NCBI GenBank assembly: GCA_017474925.1
Contig: JAFVGN010000048.1
Coordinates: 1 to 54,663 of the forward strand
DNA: 54,663 bases
Reading direction: 5' to 3'
From: Prevotella sp.
GTDB lineage: Bacteria; Bacteroidota; Bacteroidia; Bacteroidales; Bacteroidaceae
Position 1 is the first letter of the stretch. The number at the start of each line of letters is the position of its first letter. Both the position numbers and the translations under genes were made by a program. Shown here piece by piece: positions 6,963 to 15,222 of the stretch. The notes under the pieces are model-generated. The model did not search any database, was not told the origin of the DNA, and was given only the letters and a program-made list of their open reading frames with translations.

Positions 6963-9683
6963 TTACTCTTCAACAGCAGCCTGCGCGGCAGCGAGACGTG
7001 CAATAGGCACACGGAAGGGAGAGCAAGATGCGTAGTTCATGCCAATCTTAGCACAGAACTTCACACTGCTGGGCTCACCACCATGCTCACCACAAATACC
7101 ACAACGCAGGTCGGGACGTACCTCACGGCCTTCCTTGACAGCAAACTTGATGAGACGGCCAACACCCTTCTGATCGAGGACCTGGAACGGGTCGACCTTC
7201 AGAATCTTCTTATCAAGGTATACAGGCAAGAACGATGCGATATCGTCACGGCTGTAACCGAAGGTCATCTGCGTCAGGTCGTTAGTACCGAAGGAGAAGT
7301 ACTGAGCCTCCTCGGCAATACGGTCGGCGGTTAGAGCAGCACGAGGAATCTCAATCATCGTACCAATCTCGAACTCAACCTCAATGCCATACTCAGCGAA
7401 GACTTCCTTCGCAGCATACTGGATGACTTCCTTCTGTTGCTTCAGCTCGTACATTGTACCAATGAGCGGAACCATGATTTCAGGCATGGGGTTCTTACCC
7501 TCCTTCTTCAACTCACATGCAGCGCTGAGGATAGCGCGAGTCTGCATGGCGGTAATCTCGGGGAAGGTGATGCCCAGACGGCAGCCACGGTGTCCCAGCA
7601 TGGGGTTGTTCTCAGCAAGAGAAGCCACACGGCGCTGGATGTCCTCGAGAGACACACCCATCTCCTTGGCCATGGTCTCCTGACCAGCCAGATCGTGGGG
7701 TACGAACTCGTGGAGAGGGGGATCGAGCAGACGAATGTTGACAGGCAGACCATCCATAGCCTCGAGAATTCCCTTGAAGTCGGCCTTCTGATAAGGGAGC
7801 AGCTTGGCGAGTGCCTTCTCACGTCCGGCAACACTGTCGGAGAGAATCATCTCGCGCATAGCGATAATCTTCTTATCATCGAAGAACATGTGCTCGGTAC
7901 GAGTCAAACCGATACCCTTTGCACCGAAGTTACGGGCAACCTGTGCATCGTGCGGTGTATCGGCATTGGTGCGAACCTGAAGCTTAGTGTACTTGTCGCA
8001 GAGGTCCATGAGCTCCTTGAAGTCGCCGCTCAGTTCTGCAGCCTTGGTGGGAACCTCGCCAGCATATACCTGACCGGTTGTACCGTTGAGTGAGATGTAG
8101 TCGCCTTCCTTATAGATGGTGCCATCAATCTCGACGGTCTTGTCCTTATAGCTAACATTCAGTGAGCCAACACCCGACACGCAGCACTTACCCATACCAC
8201 GAGCCACAACAGCAGCGTGAGAGGTCATGCCACCACGGGCTGTGAGAATACCCTCAGCAGCAGACATACCTGCGAGGTCCTCAGGAGAGGTCTCAATACG
8301 AACGAGTACGACCTTATGACCGTCATTGTGCCAAACCTGAGCATCGTCAGCGTGGAATACAATCTGACCGCAGGCAGCACCGGGAGAAGCGGGCAGACCC
8401 TGAGCAATAACTTTTGCCTGTGTCAGGGCCTTCTTGTCGAATACGGGGTGCAATAGTTCGTCGAGCTTCTGGGGCTCGCAACGCATAATGGCGGTCTTCT
8501 CATCAATCTTACCCTCATGGAGCAGGTCGATGGCAATCTTCACCATAGCAGCGCCAGTGCGCTTACCGTTACGGGTCTGCAGGAACCACAATTTGCCCTC
8601 CTGAACGGTGAACTCCATGTCCTGCATGTCGTGATAGTGTTCCTCAAGCTTATTCTGAATGCCGTCGAGTTCCTTGTAAATCTCAGGCATAGCTTCCTCC
8701 ATAGAAGGATATTTGGCAACACGCTCAGCCTCAGAGATACCTGCGCGCTCAGCCCAGCGCTGGGAACCAATCTTCGTAATCTGTTGTGGGGTACGGATAC
8801 CAGCCACAACGTCCTCACCCTGTGCGTTAACCAGATACTCGCCATTGAACAGGTTCTCACCATTGGCAGCATCGCGACTGAAGCATACACCAGTAGCAGA
8901 AGTGTCACCCATGTTACCGAATACCATAGCCATCACAGATACAGCAGTTCCCCACTCGTCGGGTATGCCTTCCATCTTACGATAAAGAATGGCACGCTCG
9001 TTCATCCAGCTACGGAATACTGCGCAAATAGCACCCCACAACTGCTCGATGGGATCGCTGGGGAAATCCTTGCCAGTACGTTCCTTGATGGCGCTCTTGA
9101 ACAGCTGAACCAACTTCTTCAATTCGTCGACGGACAAATCCTTGTCGAGCTTCACACCACGCTCTGCCTTCACTTTCTCGATAATCTCCTCGAACGGATC
9201 AATATCTTCCTTGTTGACGGGCTTCATCTCAAGCACCACGTCACCGTACATCTGAACGAAACGACGATAGGAGTCGTATACGAAATGAGGATTGTTGGTC
9301 TTCTTAACCATACCCTCGGCAACCTCGTCGTTCAGACCCAGGTTAAGGATGGTATCCATCATACCAGGCATAGAAGCGCGTGCTCCAGAACGTACAGAAA
9401 CCAGCAGAGGATTCTCCTTGTCACCGAACTTAGAATTCATCAAGTCCTCGATGTGCTTAACGGCCTTCATCACGTCGTCGTTGAGGAGCTCCATAATCTT
9501 CTCCTGACCAACCTGATAGTACTCGTTACAGCAGTCTGTAGTGATTGTGAAACCAGGAGGAACAGGTACGCCGATAAGATTCATTTCGGCAAGGTTTGCA
9601 CCCTTGCCACCCAATTCCTCGCGCATTTTTGCGTTACCTTCAGCCTTACCATTACCAAAGGTATAAACTCTTTTTTGGCTCAT
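6963..9683 (-). CDS. ppdK: Pyruvate, phosphate dikinase
   Basis: This 906-residue enzyme interconverts pyruvate, ATP and phosphate with PEP, AMP and pyrophosphate in the cytoplasm. In anaerobic Bacteroidales it links glycolysis and gluconeogenesis. The N-terminal ATP-grasp domain shows GGKGANLAEMN (about 25-35) and VSVRSGARASMPGMMDT. The phosphohistidine domain has GGMTSHAAVVARGMGKCCVS (about 450-470). The C-terminal PEP-binding barrel ends with the catalytic cysteine region LRCGICGEHGG (about 858-868). The length is as expected for full-length PPDK. It is a single-gene transcript with its own promoter at 9733-9763 and a shared hairpin terminator downstream. The long plus-strand reading frame at 8517-9746 is an antisense shadow. 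Confidence 0.98.
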   Translation of the reverse strand: MSQKRVYTFGNGKAEGNAKMREELGGKGANLAEMNLIGVPVPPGFTITTDCCNEYYQVGQEKIMELLNDDVMKAVKHIEDLMNSKFGDKENPLLVSVRSGARASMPGMMDTILNLGLNDEVAEGMVKKTNNPHFVYDSYRRFVQMYGDVVLEMKPVNKEDIDPFEEIIEKVKAERGVKLDKDLSVDELKKLVQLFKSAIKERTGKDFPSDPIEQLWGAICAVFRSWMNERAILYRKMEGIPDEWGTAVSVMAMVFGNMGDTSATGVCFSRDAANGENLFNGEYLVNAQGEDVVAGIRTPQQITKIGSQRWAERAGISEAERVAKYPSMEEAMPEIYKELDGIQNKLEEHYHDMQDMEFTVQEGKLWFLQTRNGKRTGAAMVKIAIDLLHEGKIDEKTAIMRCEPQKLDELLHPVFDKKALTQAKVIAQGLPASPGAACGQIVFHADDAQVWHNDGHKVVLVRIETSPEDLAGMSAAEGILTARGGMTSHAAVVARGMGKCCVSGVGSLNVSYKDKTVEIDGTIYKEGDYISLNGTTGQVYAGEVPTKAAELSGDFKELMDLCDKYTKLQVRTNADTPHDAQVARNFGAKGIGLTRTEHMFFDDKKIIAMREMILSDSVAGREKALAKLLPYQKADFKGILEAMDGLPVNIRLLDPPLHEFVPHDLAGQETMAKEMGVSLEDIQRRVASLAENNPMLGHRGCRLGITFPEITAMQTRAILSAACELKKEGKNPMPEIMVPLIGTMYELKQQKEVIQYAAKEVFAEYGIEVEFEIGTMIEIPRAALTADRIAEEAQYFSFGTNDLTQMTFGYSRDDIASFLPVYLDKKILKVDPFQVLDQKGVGRLIKFAVKEGREVRPDLRCGICGEHGGEPSSVKFCAKIGMNYASCSPFRVPIARLAAAQAAVEE

Positions 9684-9732
9684 AAATTAGCTAGTTGTTA
9701 TTATAAAATTAAAAAAATGTCTTCTATTCGTG

Positions 9733-9763
9733 CAAAGTTACAATAAAATTCTCAACCCTGCAA
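9733..9763 (-). promoter_or_regulatory. ppdK promoter (TTG, 20 bases, TAACTTTG)
   Basis: On the minus strand TTG (9763-9761) and TAACTTTG (9740-9733) are separated by 20 bases, the Bacteroidetes sigma-factor spacing. The -7 box ends 49 bases before the ppdK start. A perfect 12-base palindrome GCAAAATTTTGC lies just upstream at 9771-9782 and could be an operator. Confidence 0.65.
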
Positions 9764-9791
9764 GCATTTAGCAAAATTTTGCATTATTGTG

Positions 9792-10712
9792 TCAGAAACG
9801 GAAACGGGCAACAAGGGGCAGATGGTCGCTGAAACCCCGCTGATAACGCATACCATTGTAAGTACGGAAGGGCTTGACACCACCGAAACGAAGGTCGTCC
9901 TCCAAGAGAAATGGGGCGTCGTTAATGTAGGCATTGTCCACAGCACTGAGCAATGACTCGCTGACAAAGACATGATCAATGCTCTCCCAAAAACCCTGAT
10001 AGCGATAAGTGGCCTTTGCCATACCATATCGCCCGTCGGCATGGCGCGTGATGTTGTGCAGTCCACTGGACTCAAGATACCGTAGTGCCGGACTATCTGC
10101 ATCATCATTGAAGTCGCCACAAACAATGACACGTGCTCCCGCAGGCAACTGACGGATGGCACCGACGAGACAGTCGGCGACCAACTGACGGTTAGGACGT
10201 GTGGCACGCTCACCACCATATCGGCTGGGAGCATGAACCACAAAAACATGGAGGGTATCTCCGAAGAGAGTCTCGCCCTGGACATATAGAATGTCACGTG
10301 TGGGTCGCATACCTTCCAAGGGACTGACGGTAAGACAATCGTAGCACAGAGGACGGAAGGCATGGGGTTGGTAAAGCAGTGCCACATCGATACCACGGAG
10401 GTCGGGCGACTGGGTCATGAGGTAATGGTATCCTGCATGGCGTAGCAAGGAACGACAAGTGAGGTCGTGGAGACATGAGTCGTTTTCAACCTCGACAAGA
10501 GCTATCAGGTCGGGAATGTCATCGTCGACGCACGAGAGCAGCTCACGAGCGACATCATTCTGCTTGCGCCAGTAACGCGACGGTGTCCAATGACGCACTG
10601 AAGCAGGCAACCATTCGGTGTCCTGCTTCAGTGTATCGTGACGACAGTCGAAAAGATTCTCGCAGTTGAGCTCCACCAACGTCAACCAGGAAGCGAGCAG
10701 CAGTGTCAACAT
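9792..10712 (-). CDS. Endonuclease/exonuclease/phosphatase (EEP) family hydrolase
   Basis: The 306-residue protein carries the metal-dependent EEP catalytic motifs in order: VELNCENLFD (about 13-22), LIALVEVEN (metal-binding Glu, about 70), VVHAPSRYGG (about 159), VIVCGDFND (about 194) and the final FSDHLPLV (about 294). Members cleave phosphodiester or phosphate ester bonds in nucleic acids, lipids or sugars, so the substrate cannot be named. The hydrophobic start MLTLLLASWL may be a short signal peptide. The start overlaps the peptide transporter stop by 7 bases, making it the last gene of the envelope operon. Confidence 0.88.
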   Translation of the reverse strand: MLTLLLASWLTLVELNCENLFDCRHDTLKQDTEWLPASVRHWTPSRYWRKQNDVARELLSCVDDDIPDLIALVEVENDSCLHDLTCRSLLRHAGYHYLMTQSPDLRGIDVALLYQPHAFRPLCYDCLTVSPLEGMRPTRDILYVQGETLFGDTLHVFVVHAPSRYGGERATRPNRQLVADCLVGAIRQLPAGARVIVCGDFNDDADSPALRYLESSGLHNITRHADGRYGMAKATYRYQGFWESIDHVFVSESLLSAVDNAYINDAPFLLEDDLRFGGVKPFRTYNGMRYQRGFSDHLPLVARFRF

Positions 10713-12238
10713 ACTTTCTCAAGGCGTTTCATCATGGCAAACATGAAGGCGGCTGCAATGACGCACACGGCAATAAAGACAGCCCAGACGACGGTTAGTG
10801 AGATGTCGCCCCAGAGATACCCACCAACACCAACGAGCTTGTTACCAATGGCAGTAGACACGAACCAGCCGCCCATCATCAGGCCCTTATATTTGGGAGG
10901 AGCAACTTTAGACACGAACGAGATGCCCATTGGCGAGAGTAGCAATTCGCCAAAAGTCAGTATGAGATATGTACCGATGAGCCAGTAAGGCGACACAAAC
11001 GAGGCTGAATCGCCAGCGACTTTCTGGGCATTGGGCGTAAGCAGGCCTTGTGAAGCAACAGCCATCACAACAAAGGCCGCCGCCGCAACCAGCATGCCAT
11101 AAGCAATCTTACGCGGCGGCGTGGGTTCCTTACCCTTGGATGCCAAAGCACCGAAAATAGCCATGGACACTGGAGTCAGAGCAACGACATAGAAGGGATT
11201 GAACTGCTGGAAAATAGGAGCTGAAATTGCGATTTCACCCGTGGCCTGCGTGTACTTGTAACACAAAACAACGACAGCAGCCACAATGATGACAGCAGAG
11301 ATGCCACGACCCTTGGAGGTCTTGCTCTGGAAGAGCGAGAAAGAAGCATAGACAATGAAGATGATCATCACCAAGTTAATGACGTCGAACGGCATGGTGT
11401 CTACACCGATAGCAGACTTTGCCGTGAACTCGTCGGCAAAGTAGGTCAATGAGAGACCATTCTGGTGGAAGGCCATCCAAAAGAAGATTACCACAGCAAA
11501 AACAAGGCATAGTGCGACGATGCGCTGCTTAGTTTCCTCCTTGGTGAGTTCAGCTACCACCGATTTGTCGGAGATACTAGCCGAAACGGCTGCACTAATC
11601 TTTTTGCCACCTTCTACATGACGGAAGGTGCTGCGGAACACATAGTAGATAGCGATCGAGAGTATCAGCGAAGCGCAGGCCACAGCAAAGGCGAAATGAT
11701 AAGAGTCGTTGACACTGGTGCCAAGGTTCTGCTGAGCCCACTCCATAATACGCACGGCAGCAGTTGGAGCAAAGAGCGCTCCGATATTGATGGCCATGTA
11801 AAACAGAGAGAAGCCGGCATCGCGCTTATTGGCATACTGCGGGTCATTGTAAAGGTCACCAACCATTACTTGGAGGTTTCCCTTAAAGAGTCCCGTACCG
11901 AAACCGATAAGAACGAGAGCTATCAACATGACGATGAGGGCAAATGTGTCGCCCCCCAGAGGTACAGAGAGCAGTAGATAGCCGGCAAACATGATGAGGA
12001 TGCCGATGGTTACCATACGGCCGAAGCCATAGCGGTCAGCCAGCCAGCCACCAACAATGGGGAGAAAATACACGAGCATGAGGAAATCGCTATAAATCTC
12101 CCCAGCCCACCCAGCATCGAGTCCGTAGTTAGCACGGAGGAACAAGGCGAAAACGGCCAACATGGTATAGTAGCCAAAACGTTCGCCAGTGTTGGCCAGT
12201 GCCAACGCAAAAAGTCCTTTAGGTTGTCCTTCAAACAT
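10706..12238 (-). CDS. POT/PTR2-family proton-coupled oligopeptide transporter
   Basis: This 510-residue inner-membrane protein has at least twelve hydrophobic segments and the POT family opening ALANTGERFGYYTMLAVFAL (about 12-31), then FLPIVGGWLADRYGFGR (about 54-70). It should import di- and tripeptides with protons. The usual ExxER motif of helix 1 reads NTGER here, so the first glutamate is replaced. This may alter proton coupling. It is third in the transcript after the LysM protein and the PorT-like barrel, and its stop overlaps the EEP gene. Confidence 0.9.
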   Translation of the reverse strand: MFEGQPKGLFALALANTGERFGYYTMLAVFALFLRANYGLDAGWAGEIYSDFLMLVYFLPIVGGWLADRYGFGRMVTIGILIMFAGYLLLSVPLGGDTFALIVMLIALVLIGFGTGLFKGNLQVMVGDLYNDPQYANKRDAGFSLFYMAINIGALFAPTAAVRIMEWAQQNLGTSVNDSYHFAFAVACASLILSIAIYYVFRSTFRHVEGGKKISAAVSASISDKSVVAELTKEETKQRIVALCLVFAVVIFFWMAFHQNGLSLTYFADEFTAKSAIGVDTMPFDVINLVMIIFIVYASFSLFQSKTSKGRGISAVIIVAAVVVLCYKYTQATGEIAISAPIFQQFNPFYVVALTPVSMAIFGALASKGKEPTPPRKIAYGMLVAAAAFVVMAVASQGLLTPNAQKVAGDSASFVSPYWLIGTYLILTFGELLLSPMGISFVSKVAPPKYKGLMMGGWFVSTAIGNKLVGVGGYLWGDISLTVVWAVFIAVCVIAAAFMFAMMKRLEKVC

Positions 12239-12253
12239 AGTTATTATTTTTAG

Positions 12254-13054
12254 TTATTTGATTTGATCGTTCTTGGTGCGTAGTATATCGAAAAGATAGC
12301 TCATCTTAATGATGATTGCCCCGTTGTTGGATTTGCCGAAGTAGTCCTGCTTGGTATTACCAAAAATGTTACCCAGACCAAAGTAGTAGCGAGCCTCGAC
12401 GAGGAAATGGCCTATCTTGGGATGGGAATACTCGAGTCCCACGCCACCGATGATGCCATAGTCGAACTTTTTCTCGACAGGCATGTCCTCCTGAGCCACA
12501 ATGCCCGAGGCACGCTTGTTCTGGGTGGCTTTACCCTTGATAACATTGGTATTGGTTGACTCGTTTTGGTAGAAGGCAATCTGGGGACCCAGCTGCAGGA
12601 ACCCCTGAAAACCGCGACGTTCCCTACCCCAGCCCATGCGAGCCATAATAGGTATCTGAATATAGTTGATGCGACGTTCATAGTAGAGAGGATCGGTCTT
12701 GTCGGGGTCATCGGAATAGTAGACGGGATTATCGCTGAGATCGAGGATGTTTTCCTTCCAACCCATCTGTGCGTAGTTGACCTCGGCCGTAATAGCACAA
12801 ATACTACTGAACAATTTTTCGGAAGTATAGCGCAATGTGAGACCGCCAGTAATGCCACCCTGATAAAGTTGTGGTACCTCAGGGGTAAAGGAAACCTTGT
12901 TCATAACGTATCCCCCATTGACTCCTACCGCTAATTCGGAACGGTACTGGCCCACCTGGGCATACATGGTGATCAGTGAGAAATGGAAGACAACGAGCAG
13001 CAATGCCCGCACTAAAAAATGCCCTTCCCTTACCTTTATTATATTATATTCCAT
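12254..13054 (-). CDS. PorT-family outer membrane beta-barrel protein
   Basis: The 266-residue protein starts with a membrane-like signal (VRALLLVVFHFSLITMYAQ). It continues as alternating strands ending in a short aromatic barrel strand (GAIIIKMSYLFDIL), as in the PorT/outer-membrane beta-barrel family. The central region (LQLGPQIAFYQNEST) is characteristic. PorT is a helper of type IX secretion, but many paralogs have unknown roles. The ATG at 13054 is preferred over a TTG at 13066. It follows the LysM gene by 13 bases and precedes the peptide transporter by 15. Confidence 0.75.
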   Translation of the reverse strand: MEYNIIKVREGHFLVRALLLVVFHFSLITMYAQVGQYRSELAVGVNGGYVMNKVSFTPEVPQLYQGGITGGLTLRYTSEKLFSSICAITAEVNYAQMGWKENILDLSDNPVYYSDDPDKTDPLYYERRINYIQIPIMARMGWGRERRGFQGFLQLGPQIAFYQNESTNTNVIKGKATQNKRASGIVAQEDMPVEKKFDYGIIGGVGLEYSHPKIGHFLVEARYYFGLGNIFGNTKQDYFGKSNNGAIIIKMSYLFDILRTKNDQIK

Positions 13055-13067
13055 GTGCGACGGCAAT

Positions 13068-14426
13068 CTAATAATTCATGGTTTCAATGCGCTGGTCGCG
13101 AGTGTAGTGAACCAGCATGATAGCACGATTCTGCATGCCACCATTGCCTATTCGCTCGAAATTGAGCGGAGTCTGAACGGGAGTATAGCCTACAACTTTA
13201 GAAGAGCCGAGGAAATTCTTGCCGTAGAGATGAAGTCCCTTAACGAAGAAGCAAGCATGATCGAAGCCCGTAGCAGCAAAACGCTGAGGATAAGGCTGCA
13301 TGTCCTGATGGAAATTGGAACGATATTGCTGTTTGAAGTGTTCTGTACGCGTTGCCAAGGGATTCATGTAGTAGGTAGAGGGCACGTATGTGTCGAACTT
13401 ATAGAAATTATCAAGGTGATTGCGGGTGTACTGAAGCCACTCAGGATAGCCAAACATACTAATCTGTAGGTTAGGATTGTTCATCTTAAGACCGCTGAGT
13501 TTGGCAAAGGCTACATTGAGCTCGGCAGAACGGCTAGTGTTAAGAACAACCACATTGCGCTGGGTTGTGGAGAAGCACTTCTGAAACATACCCTCTGAAG
13601 AACGCAGATTGGTGATGGAATAGACAATGCCAAGCTGTTCAAGTTTGCTACGCAGACTACTGGTGAAAGTACCCTTAGTACTGGTGGAATCGTTACAGTC
13701 GATAATGATGGGATGATAGTCCTTGAAAAGCTGACTGAAACGAAAAACATAAGCATCGTTAAGTACATTGCCGTTTTGGTAGGCCTGAAAAAGGCAACCA
13801 TTGTCGTACACCTCGGTAGTCTTCGTGGAGAATGGGATGAGCACCCGGATGTCATGAGACTTAGCAAAATCTCCCAAGGCCTTAACCTGTGTGTCATAAA
13901 GGGGGCCAATAATGATGTCGCGATTAGCTGCTGAGGGATCGTTAAGAGTCTGGCGGATGTCGGTATCCTCGGCTACGTTCCACGCCTGGATATCGGTAGA
14001 AATACCATTGGCACGCAGACTGTCGCAAGCCATCAGCACGCCACGATAATACTCTACCATCCGCTTGCCGTCACCATTCTGACTGTGCAAGGGCAGCATA
14101 ACACCGATACGGATTTCACGATGGCGCATATCGACATTGCCCGTAGGTACGGACTGTTGGGTAGAAGGTGTGATGGTCGGCTGCTTGCTTTTTGGAAAGG
14201 GAATCTTGATCGTATCGCCCTGTTTAAGCTCGTAGCCAGGCTGATTCATCTCCGGATTAGCATCCAACAGCTCTTGAACGGTGAGCCCATTGGCACGAGC
14301 TATGCCAAAGATAGTCTCCTTACGCTGTACCTCGTGTAGGTCCTTGAATACCTGCTGACTCCAAGCCGGAATGACCAGAAACATGAGGACGGAAAAGAGT
14401 AGAAAATATCTTAATAAGTGTTTCAT
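13068..14426 (-). CDS. LysM domain plus PBP1-like (type 1 periplasmic binding) protein
   Basis: The 452-residue secreted protein has a signal peptide (about 1-23, IPAWSQ). One LysM peptidoglycan-binding repeat follows (about 32-76; EVQRKETIFGIARANGLTVQ and YELKQGDTIKIP), then a proline/threonine linker. The rest resembles amino-acid-type periplasmic binding proteins (IRIGVMLPLHSQNGDGKRMV at about 105-124; DIIIGPLYDTQVKALGDFAK at about 174-193). Such fusions in Bacteroidetes probably bind a ligand while anchored to the cell wall. They resemble LpoA-like regulators more than transport proteins, because no ABC transporter genes are nearby. It is first in the envelope operon; the promoter lies at 14454-14461. 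Confidence 0.82.
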   Translation of the reverse strand: MKHLLRYFLLFSVLMFLVIPAWSQQVFKDLHEVQRKETIFGIARANGLTVQELLDANPEMNQPGYELKQGDTIKIPFPKSKQPTITPSTQQSVPTGNVDMRHREIRIGVMLPLHSQNGDGKRMVEYYRGVLMACDSLRANGISTDIQAWNVAEDTDIRQTLNDPSAANRDIIIGPLYDTQVKALGDFAKSHDIRVLIPFSTKTTEVYDNGCLFQAYQNGNVLNDAYVFRFSQLFKDYHPIIIDCNDSTSTKGTFTSSLRSKLEQLGIVYSITNLRSSEGMFQKCFSTTQRNVVVLNTSRSAELNVAFAKLSGLKMNNPNLQISMFGYPEWLQYTRNHLDNFYKFDTYVPSTYYMNPLATRTEHFKQQYRSNFHQDMQPYPQRFAATGFDHACFFVKGLHLYGKNFLGSSKVVGYTPVQTPLNFERIGNGGMQNRAIMLVHYTRDQRIETMNY

Positions 14427-14453
14427 AATCGACTTTTTTCTTTTTTTGCGCTA

Positions 14454-14461
14454 CAAAATTA
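14454..14461 (-). promoter_or_regulatory. -7 promoter element (TAATTTTG) for the LysM operon
   Basis: TAATTTTG on the minus strand matches TAnnTTTG and ends 27 bases before the start codon at 14426. No good -33 box is visible. Confidence 0.5.
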
Positions 14462-14494
14462 CAAAAAAAGATGCGGAAGTTCTACTTTTTTCGC

Positions 14495-14502
14495 TAATTT
14501 TG
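14495..14502 (+). promoter_or_regulatory. -7 promoter element (TAATTTTG) for the sorting-domain gene and uvrA
   Basis: TAATTTTG lies 15 bases before the ATG at 14518. It is back to back with the minus-strand element at 14454, giving a compact divergent promoter region with a very short 5' leader. Confidence 0.5.
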
Positions 14503-14517
14503 CACAAATTATTATTT

Positions 14518-15222
14518 ATGAAGATGAAAATAAGCAAAATTATTGTCCTTTTACTAGTTGCAGGGCTACCTTTGAGCTGTTTGGCAGACATTAAGCCCAC
14601 GGCCATCTATACGAAAGCTGAGGAGACTATCATAACCACTGAAGACTTCACCGAGGAGGCTCCTCTACATGTACGCTTCGAAGCTAACGCGTCATTCCTA
14701 GACGAAGGATCAACGCTGGAATGGCATTTCAGACATCAGGGGGCAACGGGTACCAACAACGTCACCCGATATGAGGAAAATACGGAGTACGACTTCATGG
14801 AGTCAGGCGTTACCGAGGTATCACTTTTGGTGAAGATCGACGACGAGACTGTGGACTCTGTATCAATCAAAGTAACCATCAGCGAGAGTCATCTGGAGAT
14901 GCCTAATGCTTTCTCACCCAACGGTGACTCAACCAACCAAATTTATGGTGCCAAAGGTGTCAACGACCCCAACTCGAACGGACACTGGAAGAGCATCGTC
15001 AGTTTCCATGCCGTCATATTCAACCGCTGGGGACAGAAACTCTATGAGTGGTCAGACATTACTAAGGGTTGGGATGGTACGTACCACGGTTCACCCGTGA
15101 AAGACGGAGTGTATTTCGTCGTAGTGCATGCCAAAGGGGCCGACGGCATTGAATATAACATCAGGAAAGATGTCAACCTGATTCGCAGGTTCAACGAGAT
15201 AAGCAACAACGGAGGCGAATAA
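14518..15222 (+). CDS. Secreted protein with T9SS type B (gliding-motility) C-terminal domain
   Basis: The 234-residue protein has a signal peptide ([16 protein letters not shown], about 8-23) and a PKD-like beta-sandwich (about 40-125). It ends in the CHU_C/gliding-motility C-terminal domain: [18 protein letters not shown] (about 128-145), [20 protein letters not shown] (about 167-186) and a final strand NIRKDVNLI. This domain sends proteins through type IX secretion in Bacteroidetes. The ATG at 14518 follows the promoter at 14495-14502. The stop codon overlaps the uvrA start (TAATG), so they are translationally coupled, an odd partner for a DNA-repair gene. Confidence 0.85.
   Translation: MKMKISKIIVLLLVAGLPLSCLADIKPTAIYTKAEETIITTEDFTEEAPLHVRFEANASFLDEGSTLEWHFRHQGATGTNNVTRYEENTEYDFMESGVTEVSLLVKIDDETVDSVSIKVTISESHLEMPNAFSPNGDSTNQIYGAKGVNDPNSNGHWKSIVSFHAVIFNRWGQKLYEWSDITKGWDGTYHGSPVKDGVYFVVVHAKGADGIEYNIRKDVNLIRRFNEISNNGGE

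Noticed and set aside
8517-9746. 409-codon plus-strand frame opposite ppdK
   Set aside because: Antisense to an intact, conserved enzyme gene and without any domain; shadow frame.
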